64,000 nucleotides of DNA from assembly GCA_913056395.1 (NCBI GenBank), contig CAJXMG010000010.1, positions 1-64,000 of the forward strand. The letters are read 5' to 3'. The position numbers and the translations under genes were made by a program. The notes under the pieces are model-generated. The model saw nothing but the letters and a program-made list of their open reading frames with translations, did not search any database and was not told the origin of the DNA. Shown here piece by piece: positions 36,773 through 44,565 of this stretch (positions are counted from its first letter, which is position 1; every line of letters begins with the position of its first letter). This stretch comes from an uncultured bacterium (GTDB lineage: Bacteria > Planctomycetota > UBA8108 > UBA1146).

Positions 36773-37263
36773 CAGCTACCATGCTTTCCACTGTCGAATC
36801 GGTCTTCACCGACGAGCTTTTGAATCTCAAAAACTGCGTCGAGAAGGGATTCGGGGCGGGGTGGGCAACCGGGAACGTAGACGTCCACCGGAATGAACTG
36901 ATCGACTCCCTGAACCAGGGTGTAGGTGTCAAAGACACCACCACAGGAAGCACAGGCTCCCATGGAAATGACCCATTTCGGTTCCGGCATCTGACGGTAG
37001 ATCTTCTGCAGTACCGGCATCATTTTGATGGAGATACGGCCACTGACGATCAAAAGGTCTGACTGTCTTGGTGAAAAGCGCACCACTTCCGCTCCGAAAC
37101 GGGAAATGTCATAGCGTCCGGAGAAGGTAGCCATCATTTCGATGGCGCAGCATGCGGTTCCAAACGGCATCGGCCAGAGTGCGTTTTTACGCCCCCAGTT
37201 GACGAGTCCGTTAACGGTGGTGGTGAGAAAGCCTTCACCTCCAATGAGACTCTCTAATCCCAT
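36772..37263 (-). CDS. nuoB: NADH-quinone oxidoreductase subunit B
   Basis: The subunit holding the terminal cluster N2 next to the quinone site. Its four cysteines are visible: the tandem pair in '[11 protein letters not shown]', one in '[10 protein letters not shown]' and one in '[10 protein letters not shown]'. At 163 residues it is of normal length. It overlaps nuoA by 10 nt. Confidence 0.97.
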   Translation of the reverse strand: MGLESLIGGEGFLTTTVNGLVNWGRKNALWPMPFGTACCAIEMMATFSGRYDISRFGAEVVRFSPRQSDLLIVSGRISIKMMPVLQKIYRQMPEPKWVISMGACASCGGVFDTYTLVQGVDQFIPVDVYVPGCPPRPESLLDAVFEIQKLVGEDRFDSGKHGS

Positions 37264-37667
37264 TCGAGAGCTCCTCTCTTCCAGAGATAAACCAGACCTC
37301 CTGCGAGGATCAGGATGAAAACACCCATTTCAGCGAGACCGACGATTCCCAATTTTTTGTAGACCACTGCATAGGGAAGCAGGAAGACCGTCTCGATGTC
37401 AAAAAGGATGAACAGGATGGCGACCAGGTAGAACTTGACGGTGAAGGGTTCCCTCGCACTGTCGAGCAAAGGAACTCCACATTCGTAAATGGTTTCCTTT
37501 TCGGGGTCTCTGCGTCGGGGGCCCAGAAGTTCGGAAAGCAACAGGAGCACTGTGCCGACGATGATGGTCAAGATGGCAAAGACCGTAATCGAGAACAGAT
37601 CCAGATTTGCAGCAGCAAAAGCCGGCCAATGGATCGTCGGTATTGCCAGATCCGACATGGTTTGCAT
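37254..37667 (-). CDS. nuoA: NADH-quinone oxidoreductase subunit A
   Basis: A three-helix membrane subunit with the conserved loop '[19 protein letters not shown]' and '[20 protein letters not shown]'. ATG 37667 has GGGAGG just upstream; a second ATG at 37658 is possible. It is the first gene of the complete nuoA-N operon (A, B, C, D, E, F, G, H, I, J, K, L, M, N), so the promoter should lie upstream between 37668 and 37911. Confidence 0.96.
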   Translation of the reverse strand: MQTMSDLAIPTIHWPAFAAANLDLFSITVFAILTIIVGTVLLLLSELLGPRRRDPEKETIYECGVPLLDSAREPFTVKFYLVAILFILFDIETVFLLPYAVVYKKLGIVGLAEMGVFILILAGGLVYLWKRGALEWD

Positions 37668-37770
37668 GTTTCCTCCCAGAGTGAACTCTGCATCCAAAAC
37701 GCAACGAATCCGAATCCGAGCGGTCCGGCCCCCGTTGCAAAGGCGATCCCTCGCAAACACTACCTGAGTG

Positions 37771-37798
37771 ATTCTAGATCAACCTGTTCTCCTTGAAA
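37771..37798 (-). promoter_or_regulatory. Candidate promoter of the nuo operon
   Basis: On the minus strand TAGAAT (37776-37771) is a good -10 hexamer. TTTCAA (37798-37793) lies 16 nt upstream and is a weak -35. It is about 100 nt upstream of nuoA. No experimental support exists and planctomycete promoters often differ from this consensus. Confidence 0.28.
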
Positions 37799-37911
37799 GC
37801 AAACTCCAGCGAAAACCGAAAAGGGTTTAGCGAGTTTACCGGAGGCATTCAGGCCTGATCTTGAAGGGGAGAATCTGGCTGGAGAGTGGAGCCAAAAGTT
37901 GAGATTCCGGG

Positions 37912-38832
37912 TTAGTGGGAGAGGGAGGCCGGGAGCCTGCGGATCAGGTCGAGGACTGCCGCACCGGGAATGCTCCCCACGGGTGCGATATTCCAGCCCG
38001 GGGAAGCCAAATCGTCGAAATTCCGGGCCGTTTCGATCATTTGCTCCTGCAATCGACAGAGGATCTGTAGGGATTGCTCCAGGCACTCAGCAGGATCCGC
38101 AGATTTCAGGGCTGATTCCACCTCTTCAGGGACATGCACCCCCAAATATCGGAGGAAGGCCAGATTTTCAGCTTTTCGAACGGGACAGAGGCTGATCAGC
38201 AAAGGGGTCGCGAGTAAATCGGGACGGGTGGCTTCAAATTCACGCCAAAGTTGGGTGATTTCGGTGATGGAAAAGAGAATCTGAGTCGTAAAGAAGTCGG
38301 CTCCGGCACTTATCTTGGCTGCCATTCGCTCCGATTCAGGAATCGGGCTTCCCGGCCTGCCCGGAATGCAGATATTTCCCAGCCTCAGTTGGGAGTCGGG
38401 GAATTCGGCCTTGAACGCCTCGTTTGCCTCGGAGACGGTCGGACCCGGCCAGGGATGGCGGTCGTGGGGGGCTCCGACGAGGACCAGATCATGGATGCCA
38501 TATTCACGAACGGTTTCATGAAGCCAGAGGATTTGACGGTCGAGGGGATCGTGGGCGACCACATGATTGACGATGATCGGCAGGCCAAATTCTTCGCGGA
38601 TTTTGCACCCGAAGACGCGACTGTCTATGCGTGTCGAGAACTTGTGTTTTCTTTCGCCCCGGGAGTCGCGATTTTCCTCGTCATGAATCTCAGGAACGTT
38701 GACCGCATCAAACTGGCCATCAGAGAGGAGTTTCTCCACACGCTTCATGCGTTTGGAGAAACCCTCTTCACCACTTTCCCGTGTGGGAGGCACGACTTCA
38801 AGAATCGTGGCCCCGGCCAGTTCCCAACTCAT
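37912..38832 (-). CDS. Methylenetetrahydrofolate reductase-like (MetF family) protein
   Basis: A 306-residue TIM-barrel protein of the MTHFR family. The opening 'ILEVVPPTRESGEEGF' carries the conserved glutamate. Other family stretches are 'DAVNVPEI', 'PIIVNHVVAHDPLDRQIL', 'RLGNICIPG', 'ERMAAKISAGADFFTTQILF' (with Gln) and 'LAFLRYLGVHVPEEV'. The aspartate that follows Gly in E. coli MetF ('RGD', D120), which contacts folate and FAD, is Ala here ('LVLVGAPHD'), so normal 5,10-methylene-THF reduction is uncertain. It lies 27 nt after sodA and is probably co-transcribed. Confidence 0.75.
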   Translation of the reverse strand: MSWELAGATILEVVPPTRESGEEGFSKRMKRVEKLLSDGQFDAVNVPEIHDEENRDSRGERKHKFSTRIDSRVFGCKIREEFGLPIIVNHVVAHDPLDRQILWLHETVREYGIHDLVLVGAPHDRHPWPGPTVSEANEAFKAEFPDSQLRLGNICIPGRPGSPIPESERMAAKISAGADFFTTQILFSITEITQLWREFEATRPDLLATPLLISLCPVRKAENLAFLRYLGVHVPEEVESALKSADPAECLEQSLQILCRLQEQMIETARNFDDLASPGWNIAPVGSIPGAAVLDLIRRLPASLSH

Positions 38833-38859
38833 GCAGATCCTTCCCCCTGAAGAGATGCA

Positions 38860-39489
38860 TTAGGCTTTTGCGGCAGCATACCTTTCGCTGACAACATTCC
38901 AGTCAACGACATTCCACCACGCTGAAACGTAATCAGGGCGGCGGTTCTGATAATTGAGGTAGTAGGCGTGTTCCCAGACATCGAGCCCAAGAATCGGGTC
39001 ACAGACGCAATCGCCGATCCCGGCCATCAACGGGTTGTCCTGATTGGCGGAGGAGCAGACGCAAAGAGTGCCATCGCCCTTGACTCCCAACCAAGCCCAG
39101 CCACTGCCAAAGCGGGTCATCGCTGCGGCGGCAAATTGCTCTTTGAAGGCATCGAAACTGCCAAAGGCGGAGTCGATGGCTGCAGCGAGGTCTCCACTGG
39201 GGTTTCCACCACCGCTGGCACTCATGCTGGTCCAGAAGAGGCTGTGATTGAAATGACCGCCGCCGTTGTTGCGCACGGCTCCACGAACCGATTCGGGCAG
39301 CTCCTGAATATTGCGACAGAGGTCTGCAATGTCCTGACCTTGCAGATCCTCGTGACCCTCAAGGGCCTTGTTGAGGTTTGCAACGTAGGTGGCGTGATGT
39401 TTGCCATGGTGAATTTCCATGGTGCGGGCATCGACATGAGGCTCAAGAGCATCATGGGCGTATGGAAGGGCAGGGAGTTCAAAGGACAT
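38860..39489 (-). CDS. sodA: Superoxide dismutase (Fe/Mn family)
   Basis: Converts superoxide to peroxide and oxygen. The 209-residue protein starts '[19 protein letters not shown]'. Metal ligands are His27 ('[12 protein letters not shown]'), His82 ('[10 protein letters not shown]'), Asp170 and His174 ('[12 protein letters not shown]'). The GGHFNH and '[11 protein letters not shown]' patterns fit the Fe/Mn family and lean to the Mn type, but metal choice cannot be proven by eye. ATG 39489 follows GAGGGGGAAA at good spacing; the longer in-frame start at 39537 is unlikely. No signal peptide is seen, so it is cytosolic. Confidence 0.96.
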   Translation of the reverse strand: MSFELPALPYAHDALEPHVDARTMEIHHGKHHATYVANLNKALEGHEDLQGQDIADLCRNIQELPESVRGAVRNNGGGHFNHSLFWTSMSASGGGNPSGDLAAAIDSAFGSFDAFKEQFAAAAMTRFGSGWAWLGVKGDGTLCVCSSANQDNPLMAGIGDCVCDPILGLDVWEHAYYLNYQNRRPDYVSAWWNVVDWNVVSERYAAAKA

Positions 39490-39708
39490 GGATTTCCCCC
39501 TCAAGAGTTCGATCGAGAAAGTGGAGTGGCATTTCATCGTTACGGTGGCGGGGTCAAAGCCACGAAACCCCCGCAGATCACAAGAGACTAAGCCTCTCAG
39601 GTGAGGGCATCAACCAAAGGGCATCCACAGGATTGACCCTGGAGATCGATTTGGTCGTGAGAGCGATCAGTGCGGGTGAAGGAGAACCAGCAACTAAAAA
39701 GCGAAGAT

Positions 39709-40989
39709 CTACTCGCAGTCGAGGAGATCCGGAGTGGGGTCGTACCCGACATCCGGATAGGGAGCTGGCGGCGAGGGGGATCCGGAGAAGAGGAATTGCA
39801 GCACAGAGACCACGTCGGAGATGTCGAGAGCACCGTCGTCGTTGGTGTCTGCCGCATCCTGGCAGTCGACCGGGTTACCGAGGTAACAGGCTCCCAGAAT
39901 CGTTTCAGCGTCTGCAATATCCAGATTGCTGTCAAGATTGGCATCACCGCGCATGAACCATGAAACCCAGGTCATGCTTCCCGGTTCCAGATAGGTCACC
40001 GGATTGCCATCGATTTCACAATCAGCGGGGGTGAGACCGATGGTCCACGGTCCCCAGCCGGGCTGCCCTGGTTGGTTGCTCGGACGGTCGATGCGCAGGT
40101 AACCGAGAATTTCCCCATTGAGTGGTGGCAGGGGGGTTGCCGTCTCAAGGGTGCAGATCGCTCCTGCAGGAGTTGTCTCGATGGTGAGATTCCAGTTGCC
40201 ATTGCTCAAGCGGTCTGCGTCACTGCCGTCAATGATGAACTGGGTCATCAGCAGCTCGTCATATTCCAGGCCCATCATGAAGGTGGAGGCGGAATCGCTG
40301 GTCCATGCCCTGACAGGAACGAGGAAGTTTTCTGCCGTCAGGGGGGCAGTGGATTCTTCGACGAGGATCAGCGGGTAATCATGAATGACCACGCTTCCGG
40401 GTTGCGTCTCCGGTGTCGTGACCAGACCTGAAGGTGAGGTCATCGAGATCGGAAGGGTTTCCAGATCAACCAGATTGATGGGGGTGGAGAGCCCGGAAGG
40501 ACTGGGGATCGGCGTGGTTCCGATCCACTGGAAGCGAAGCAGCGCTGCCAATACACCCTCTCCAGAGGGGAAGTATTCCGGTCCAGGGTAGATCACCTGA
40601 AAACCGCTCAGATTTGAATTCTGGTTCAGTGTGGGAATGAGGATCGGATTGAGAGGATCACTCTCGGTTCCTGTGAATTCCACATCGACCAGGCTCAAGA
40701 GCAACTCGTCGTACTCCAGACCCATTTGCCAGGTGGCAATTTCCACCTCGGAGGTCAGGTAGACAGGAACGAGCGCTTCTGCGCTTCCAGGGACGACGAT
40801 CGCTTCTCCCAGTCGAATGCTCTGGGGATTCCCTGAAGTGGAGGATTGAAATTGTGCTTCGGCGATTCCCGGGAGAAATCCGCCGATCAAAATCAAAAGG
40901 GCAGCAAGTACTGAAAAACACCTCAGGAGGCGTCGATCAGCACGATTACTATTTGGAATGAGCAGAATTGAATTTCTGCTGGTGTTCAT
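39709..40989 (-). CDS. Exported dockerin protein with two similar cohesin-like modules
   Basis: A 426-residue protein with a signal peptide ('LAALLILIGGFLPGIAEAQ'), two beta-sandwich-like modules and a C-terminal dockerin-type pair ('RGDANLDSNLDIADAE' and 'DTNDDGALDISDVVSVL'). The modules share 'WQMGLEYDELLLS' / 'FMMGLEYDELLMT', showing an internal duplication, and resemble cohesin/carbohydrate-binding-like modules of planctomycete secreted proteins. The function is unknown; extracellular Ca-dependent assembly is inferred. ATG 40989 precedes the signal peptide directly; an upstream in-frame start at 41034 adds 15 non-signal residues. Confidence 0.75.
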   Translation of the reverse strand: MNTSRNSILLIPNSNRADRRLLRCFSVLAALLILIGGFLPGIAEAQFQSSTSGNPQSIRLGEAIVVPGSAEALVPVYLTSEVEIATWQMGLEYDELLLSLVDVEFTGTESDPLNPILIPTLNQNSNLSGFQVIYPGPEYFPSGEGVLAALLRFQWIGTTPIPSPSGLSTPINLVDLETLPISMTSPSGLVTTPETQPGSVVIHDYPLILVEESTAPLTAENFLVPVRAWTSDSASTFMMGLEYDELLMTQFIIDGSDADRLSNGNWNLTIETTPAGAICTLETATPLPPLNGEILGYLRIDRPSNQPGQPGWGPWTIGLTPADCEIDGNPVTYLEPGSMTWVSWFMRGDANLDSNLDIADAETILGACYLGNPVDCQDAADTNDDGALDISDVVSVLQFLFSGSPSPPAPYPDVGYDPTPDLLDCE

Positions 40990-41094
40990 TCCTGTTGGCA
41001 CCCTTTCGAAACCTGTTGAAGGCCCGTGAGCCACTTCATTTTTACGAAGTAAAGTAACTGACAGCGCCTATACAAATTGATCCGTGAAAACAGG

Positions 41095-41109
41095 GTTTGT
41101 CGGACAAAC
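41095..41109. repeat. 15-bp palindrome GTTTGTC-G-GACAAAC
   Basis: The arms GTTTGTC (41095-41101) and GACAAAC (41103-41109) are perfect around one base. It lies about 105 nt upstream of the dockerin gene start. The size and symmetry fit a dimeric repressor operator; which regulator binds is unknown. Confidence 0.5.
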
Positions 41110-41331
41110 TTGAAAATTCGACAGGACATTGCGCCGGCATTTCCGAGTTTTATTGATAACCCGCGGTCAAAACGAGTCTATCCCTCCATTTGTATCGGTC
41201 GGGGGAATGGAATTCGTTCTGGCAATACACGGAATCCTGATTTCCGTCTCCATTTCTTTCAACCCTCATTCTATATTGCCATTCATCGGAGTAAAGTATG
41301 CCCTCGGCGAGGTTTCTGACCGGCGGCCTTC

Positions 41332-41360
41332 TTGACAGTGCGGGTGGGTGTACCTAGCCT
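41332..41360 (+). promoter_or_regulatory. Weak promoter-like element upstream of the polyprenyl synthase gene
   Basis: TTGACA (41332-41337) is a perfect -35. The hexamer 17 nt downstream, TAGCCT (41355-41360), is a poor -10. A real promoter is possible but unproven. Confidence 0.22.
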
Positions 41361-41452
41361 TTTTTCGCACTCAGGGAGGCCTTGAGAGGTCATTGAGGGC
41401 ATTTCAGCCTCAGTTTCAGATCAAGTAAGGGGCACTGATAATGAGCCTCTGC

Positions 41453-41484
41453 ATACAGAGCACCTGTATACGGAGCACCTGTAT
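41453..41484. repeat. Tandem 15-nt repeat overlapping an inverted repeat
   Basis: ACAGAGCACCTGTAT (41455-41469) is followed by ACGGAGCACCTGTAT (41470-41484), 14 of 15 identical. Within the first copy ATACAG (41453-41458) and CTGTAT (41464-41469) form an inverted repeat. It lies about 130 nt before the polyprenyl synthase gene and could be a double operator. Confidence 0.5.
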
Positions 41485-41613
41485 CGAGTTTCTCTGACGG
41501 GGACTTTGGGCGATTTGCAAGATTTTCGGGCAAGGTGTGAGCCTTTAAGTTGCTCAAACTGGGTGGTTCTTTCAAGTTTAAGTCGTTTTAAATAAAGGGT
41601 TTAGGCGGTTCAG

Positions 41614-42624
41614 GTGGCGGTGGACTCATCGGTGTTACCGAAATCCCTCAGCAGTTGGAAAAACCCTCTGGAAGAGGTCGTTTCCCGGCGTTTGGCTAAT
41701 ATTGAGCCGAATTCGCTGGGGGAGGCGATTCGCTGCGCTTGTAAAGGCGGAAAGCGGATACGCCCCCTCATTTCACTGTGGTTCGGAGCCGCCCATGGGG
41801 TGGATCGTGATTCATCTCTCGGAGTGGCTTGCCTGACAGAATGGCTGCACAACGCCTTTCTGATCCACGATGACATTCAGGATGGTGACGCCTGGCGCCG
41901 GGATGAGCCCACTTTGTGGAAAAGTCATGGCACTGCCACAGCGCTCAACGCTGCCGATTGGCTCCTCTCTGCGGTTTATTCCGAGATCAGTCAACTTTCG
42001 GTGGAAGATCTGGTGCGGTCGAGATTGCTGCAAGCTGTCTCGGATGTTCATCGGCGGACCGTCGAGGGTCAGCAATTGGATCTGGGAGGAAGGGCTGATT
42101 CCCGATTCCAGCTCTCTGACTACGAGCGTTTGGTGAAATCCAAAACCGGTCGCTATCTGGCACTTGGGATGGTTTGCGCAGCCATCCTTGCCGGCTTCGA
42201 TGATGATCGCGTCAACTTGCTGTGGCGAGTGGGGGATCAGTTGGGCCCGGCATTCCAGATCCAGGATGATCTTCTCGACTTGACTCCCGAAAAGGGCCGT
42301 GGCGGTGAATTCGGTAATGATATTCGAGAAGGAAAGCCATCGATTCTCTTCGCCCATTCCATTCAGTCCGGGGGGTTGAATCAGGAAGAGCGGGAGCGCC
42401 TTGTCGAGATCATGGCGTTGCCCCGTGAGGAGACCTCCGCATCGGAAGTGGAAGAATGTATCGGGCTTTTTGATAAAGCCGGTTCCATCGATTTTGCCCG
42501 TGAAGAAGCGAAATCCCGTTCTCGCACAGGTCTGGAATTGTTCGCTTCCATCCAGGGGGTGTCTTCAGAAGTGCTTCAGGAGTTTGAAATGATCTGCAAC
42601 TACATGACAGACAGGAGCCGTTGA
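41614..42624 (+). CDS. Polyprenyl (farnesyl/geranylgeranyl-type) diphosphate synthase
   Basis: A 336-residue isoprenyl chain-elongating enzyme. It has 'CKGGKRIRPLI', the first Asp-rich motif in 'LIHDDIQDGD' (DDxxD), 'GQQLDLGG', 'KTGRYLALG' and the second Asp-rich motif in 'FQIQDDLLDLTPEKG'. The short spacing in the first motif fits a bacterial FPP/GGPP-type synthase; chain length cannot be assigned. The start is GTG at 41614 or 41620 with a weak ribosome-binding site. It overlaps ddl, suggesting an operon that supplies cell-envelope precursors. Confidence 0.9.
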   Translation: MAVDSSVLPKSLSSWKNPLEEVVSRRLANIEPNSLGEAIRCACKGGKRIRPLISLWFGAAHGVDRDSSLGVACLTEWLHNAFLIHDDIQDGDAWRRDEPTLWKSHGTATALNAADWLLSAVYSEISQLSVEDLVRSRLLQAVSDVHRRTVEGQQLDLGGRADSRFQLSDYERLVKSKTGRYLALGMVCAAILAGFDDDRVNLLWRVGDQLGPAFQIQDDLLDLTPEKGRGGEFGNDIREGKPSILFAHSIQSGGLNQEERERLVEIMALPREETSASEVEECIGLFDKAGSIDFAREEAKSRSRTGLELFASIQGVSSEVLQEFEMICNYMTDRSR

Positions 42625-43706
42625 TGTCTTCAGCAAAAGATGAAGTCCTTTTGTTGTTTGGCGGCACCTGGAGTGAGAGGGACGTCTCGATCAAGAGCGC
42701 TGCTCAGGTTCGGACCTATTTGGAAGCTGCCGGTTTCCGTGTTCGCCTGGTTCGCTGGGATGAGACGGGCTGGATTTCCCTCGACAGTGAGGGTCTCGAG
42801 GCAGCGGGAGAGTCACACCAACCCTGGGAACTGCTGAGCACTTACTCCTCCGATGGGGGCGAGGTCGTTTTCAATTGTCTCCACGGTGGCCCCGGTGAAG
42901 ACGGCACCGTTTCAGCCTGGCTGGACATGTTCAAGTTGGCCTACACCGGTGCGGGAGTGGTGGGCGGAGCCGTCTCCGCTTGCAAGATCACTTTCCGTCA
43001 ACGGGTAAAAGGGATGGGTTTCAAGGTTCCCCAAGCTGCAGTGATTCACGAGGATTACTGGAGCAAGAATATGGATCAGGTGCTCGAGCGTTTGAGCTCC
43101 GCCTTTTCTGCTCCCTGGGTCGTCAAGGATCCCTATGGTGGTTCTTCCGACGGCGTGAAAGTTGTCGACAACAAGTCCCAGCTTCAGGAGGCGGTGAGCG
43201 AAACCCTGAAGCTGCAACCGATGGTTCTCGTGGAGCAATACCTGGTCGGCCAGGAGTTCTCTATTCCATGCTTGAGCATGCGTCAGGGGGCGCAGCCACA
43301 AATCCTCCAGCCGGTGGAGATTTGTCTGCCACCGGGTGTTCCCTTTGATCGGCAAGTCAAGGACAACGGCAAGTACATCGACCCCGAATCGCGGAAGCTT
43401 TGTGCTCTCGATTATCGTTGCCCACCGGATATCGATTCAAACCTCCAGTTGGAGTTGGCTCGGGCGGTGAAGCAGATTCATATGGAGCTGGATTTGGGGA
43501 CATGTAGCCGCACGGACTTGATCCTGACGGATGAAGACTTTTATTTTTTGGAAACGAATACCTGCCCAGGTATGACGGAGCGCAGTCTGGTTCCTTACTC
43601 GGCAAGAGAAAGTGGTCTCGAAGGAGCCGAGTTGGTCCGTCGAATGGTTGAGGGAGCCATCGCCCAGCACCTGAAACGTTGGAGTGGAGGGGCGGGTGGC
43701 CGCTAA
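42624..43706 (+). CDS. ddl: D-alanine--D-alanine ligase
   Basis: Makes D-Ala-D-Ala for the peptidoglycan stem peptide. The 360-residue ATP-grasp enzyme has 'LLFGGTWSERDVSIKSA', 'FNCLHGGPGEDGTVSAWL', 'YTGAGVVGGAVSACK', 'VVKDPYGGSSDGVKVV', 'EQYLVGQEFSIP', 'CSRTDLIL' and the metal-binding 'FLETNTCPGMTERSLVP'. ATG 42624 lies 6 nt after AGGAG and overlaps the upstream stop. Its presence argues for a peptidoglycan wall, in agreement with the L,D-transpeptidase in this window. Confidence 0.96.
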   Translation: MSSAKDEVLLLFGGTWSERDVSIKSAAQVRTYLEAAGFRVRLVRWDETGWISLDSEGLEAAGESHQPWELLSTYSSDGGEVVFNCLHGGPGEDGTVSAWLDMFKLAYTGAGVVGGAVSACKITFRQRVKGMGFKVPQAAVIHEDYWSKNMDQVLERLSSAFSAPWVVKDPYGGSSDGVKVVDNKSQLQEAVSETLKLQPMVLVEQYLVGQEFSIPCLSMRQGAQPQILQPVEICLPPGVPFDRQVKDNGKYIDPESRKLCALDYRCPPDIDSNLQLELARAVKQIHMELDLGTCSRTDLILTDEDFYFLETNTCPGMTERSLVPYSARESGLEGAELVRRMVEGAIAQHLKRWSGGAGGR

Positions 43707-44565
43707 CGGATCTGAGAAGGATTTGCCCTGCGGCTCTTCCATCGTTTCGGTGATCGCACTCCTGGAAGAGGCGGGGGACGAGCTCCTCGGTTATCGCCAT
43801 CAACTCCTTGAAGAAGGTCTGAACGTCGAAAAGAAGGGCTTTCGTGATCTGGTCACGGAGGCGGATCATGCGGCGGAAGCGCGTCTGATCGAAGGGCTGA
43901 AAAGTCTTTTTCCCGGCGATTCCATCTACAGTGAAGAGTCGGGAGAAGTCTCCAGCGCAGGAGATCGAAGGTGGATCCTAGACCCCTTGGACGGGACGAC
44001 CAATTTTGCTCACGGGCATCCCTTCTTTGCGATATCTGCGGGGCTTTGGGATCCTCAGGGGCCGTTGGCTGCAGTCATTCATGCGCCACTCCTTGCGGAT
44101 ACCTGGTGGGCGATTCGTGGTCAGGGGGCCTGGCATCATCCGGTTACCGGTGGAGTGAATTCCCTCCACGTCAAATCCAAATCAGATCTCTCTTCCGCAT
44201 TGTTGGCGACAGGGTTCAGTTACTCTCGCAAGGAACTGGAGTGTGGTGCGCTGTCAGTCTTCGATGGCTTGCTTCGTGATGCCCGTGAGATTCGTCGGGG
44301 CGGCAGTGCCTGTCTCGATCTGGCTCACACAGCTGCAGGCGTTTTTGATGCTTTCTGGGAGTTTCGGTTGGCTCCCCACGATGTCGCTGCGGGGGCCTTG
44401 CTGGTTCTGGAGGCGGGAGGAACTGTGACCGATGGATTCGGCGGGAATGACTGGTTGCACGGTGGAAGCGTCGTCGCTGGGGTTCCCAATTTGCAGGCCG
44501 AGATTCAGTCCCGAGTCGCTTCCGTCGCCAAAAGCCTGATCGTCGAAGGTGAAGCGGATCGATGA
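43696..44565 (+). CDS. Inositol monophosphatase family protein
   Basis: A 289-residue Mg-dependent phosphatase. Motifs are '[18 protein letters not shown]', 'YSEESGE', '[19 protein letters not shown]' (metal site) and '[19 protein letters not shown]'. In the last motif the usual 'WD' is 'HD', with the metal-binding Asp kept. It could act on myo-inositol-1-phosphate, histidinol-phosphate or another sugar phosphate; the sequence does not decide. GTG 43696 has GGAGG 5 nt upstream and overlaps the end of ddl; GTG 43684 is an alternative. It overlaps uvrA by 4 nt. Confidence 0.88.
   Translation: MAANGSEKDLPCGSSIVSVIALLEEAGDELLGYRHQLLEEGLNVEKKGFRDLVTEADHAAEARLIEGLKSLFPGDSIYSEESGEVSSAGDRRWILDPLDGTTNFAHGHPFFAISAGLWDPQGPLAAVIHAPLLADTWWAIRGQGAWHHPVTGGVNSLHVKSKSDLSSALLATGFSYSRKELECGALSVFDGLLRDAREIRRGGSACLDLAHTAAGVFDAFWEFRLAPHDVAAGALLVLEAGGTVTDGFGGNDWLHGGSVVAGVPNLQAEIQSRVASVAKSLIVEGEADR

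Larger units (their letters stand above)
40990..41613. other. Long intergenic region with palindromes and a tandem repeat; no gene seen
   Basis: The two genes on either side are divergent, so this should hold both promoters. It is AT-richer than its surroundings. It contains a 15-bp palindrome (41095-41109), a 15-nt tandem repeat with an inverted repeat (41453-41484) and a possible plus-strand -35 box (41332). I see no coding sequence longer than chance frames and no recognisable RNA gene. Confidence 0.5.

Noticed and set aside
41453-41484. CRISPR or VNTR array
   Set aside because: Only two adjacent copies without spacers, and no cas genes anywhere in the window.
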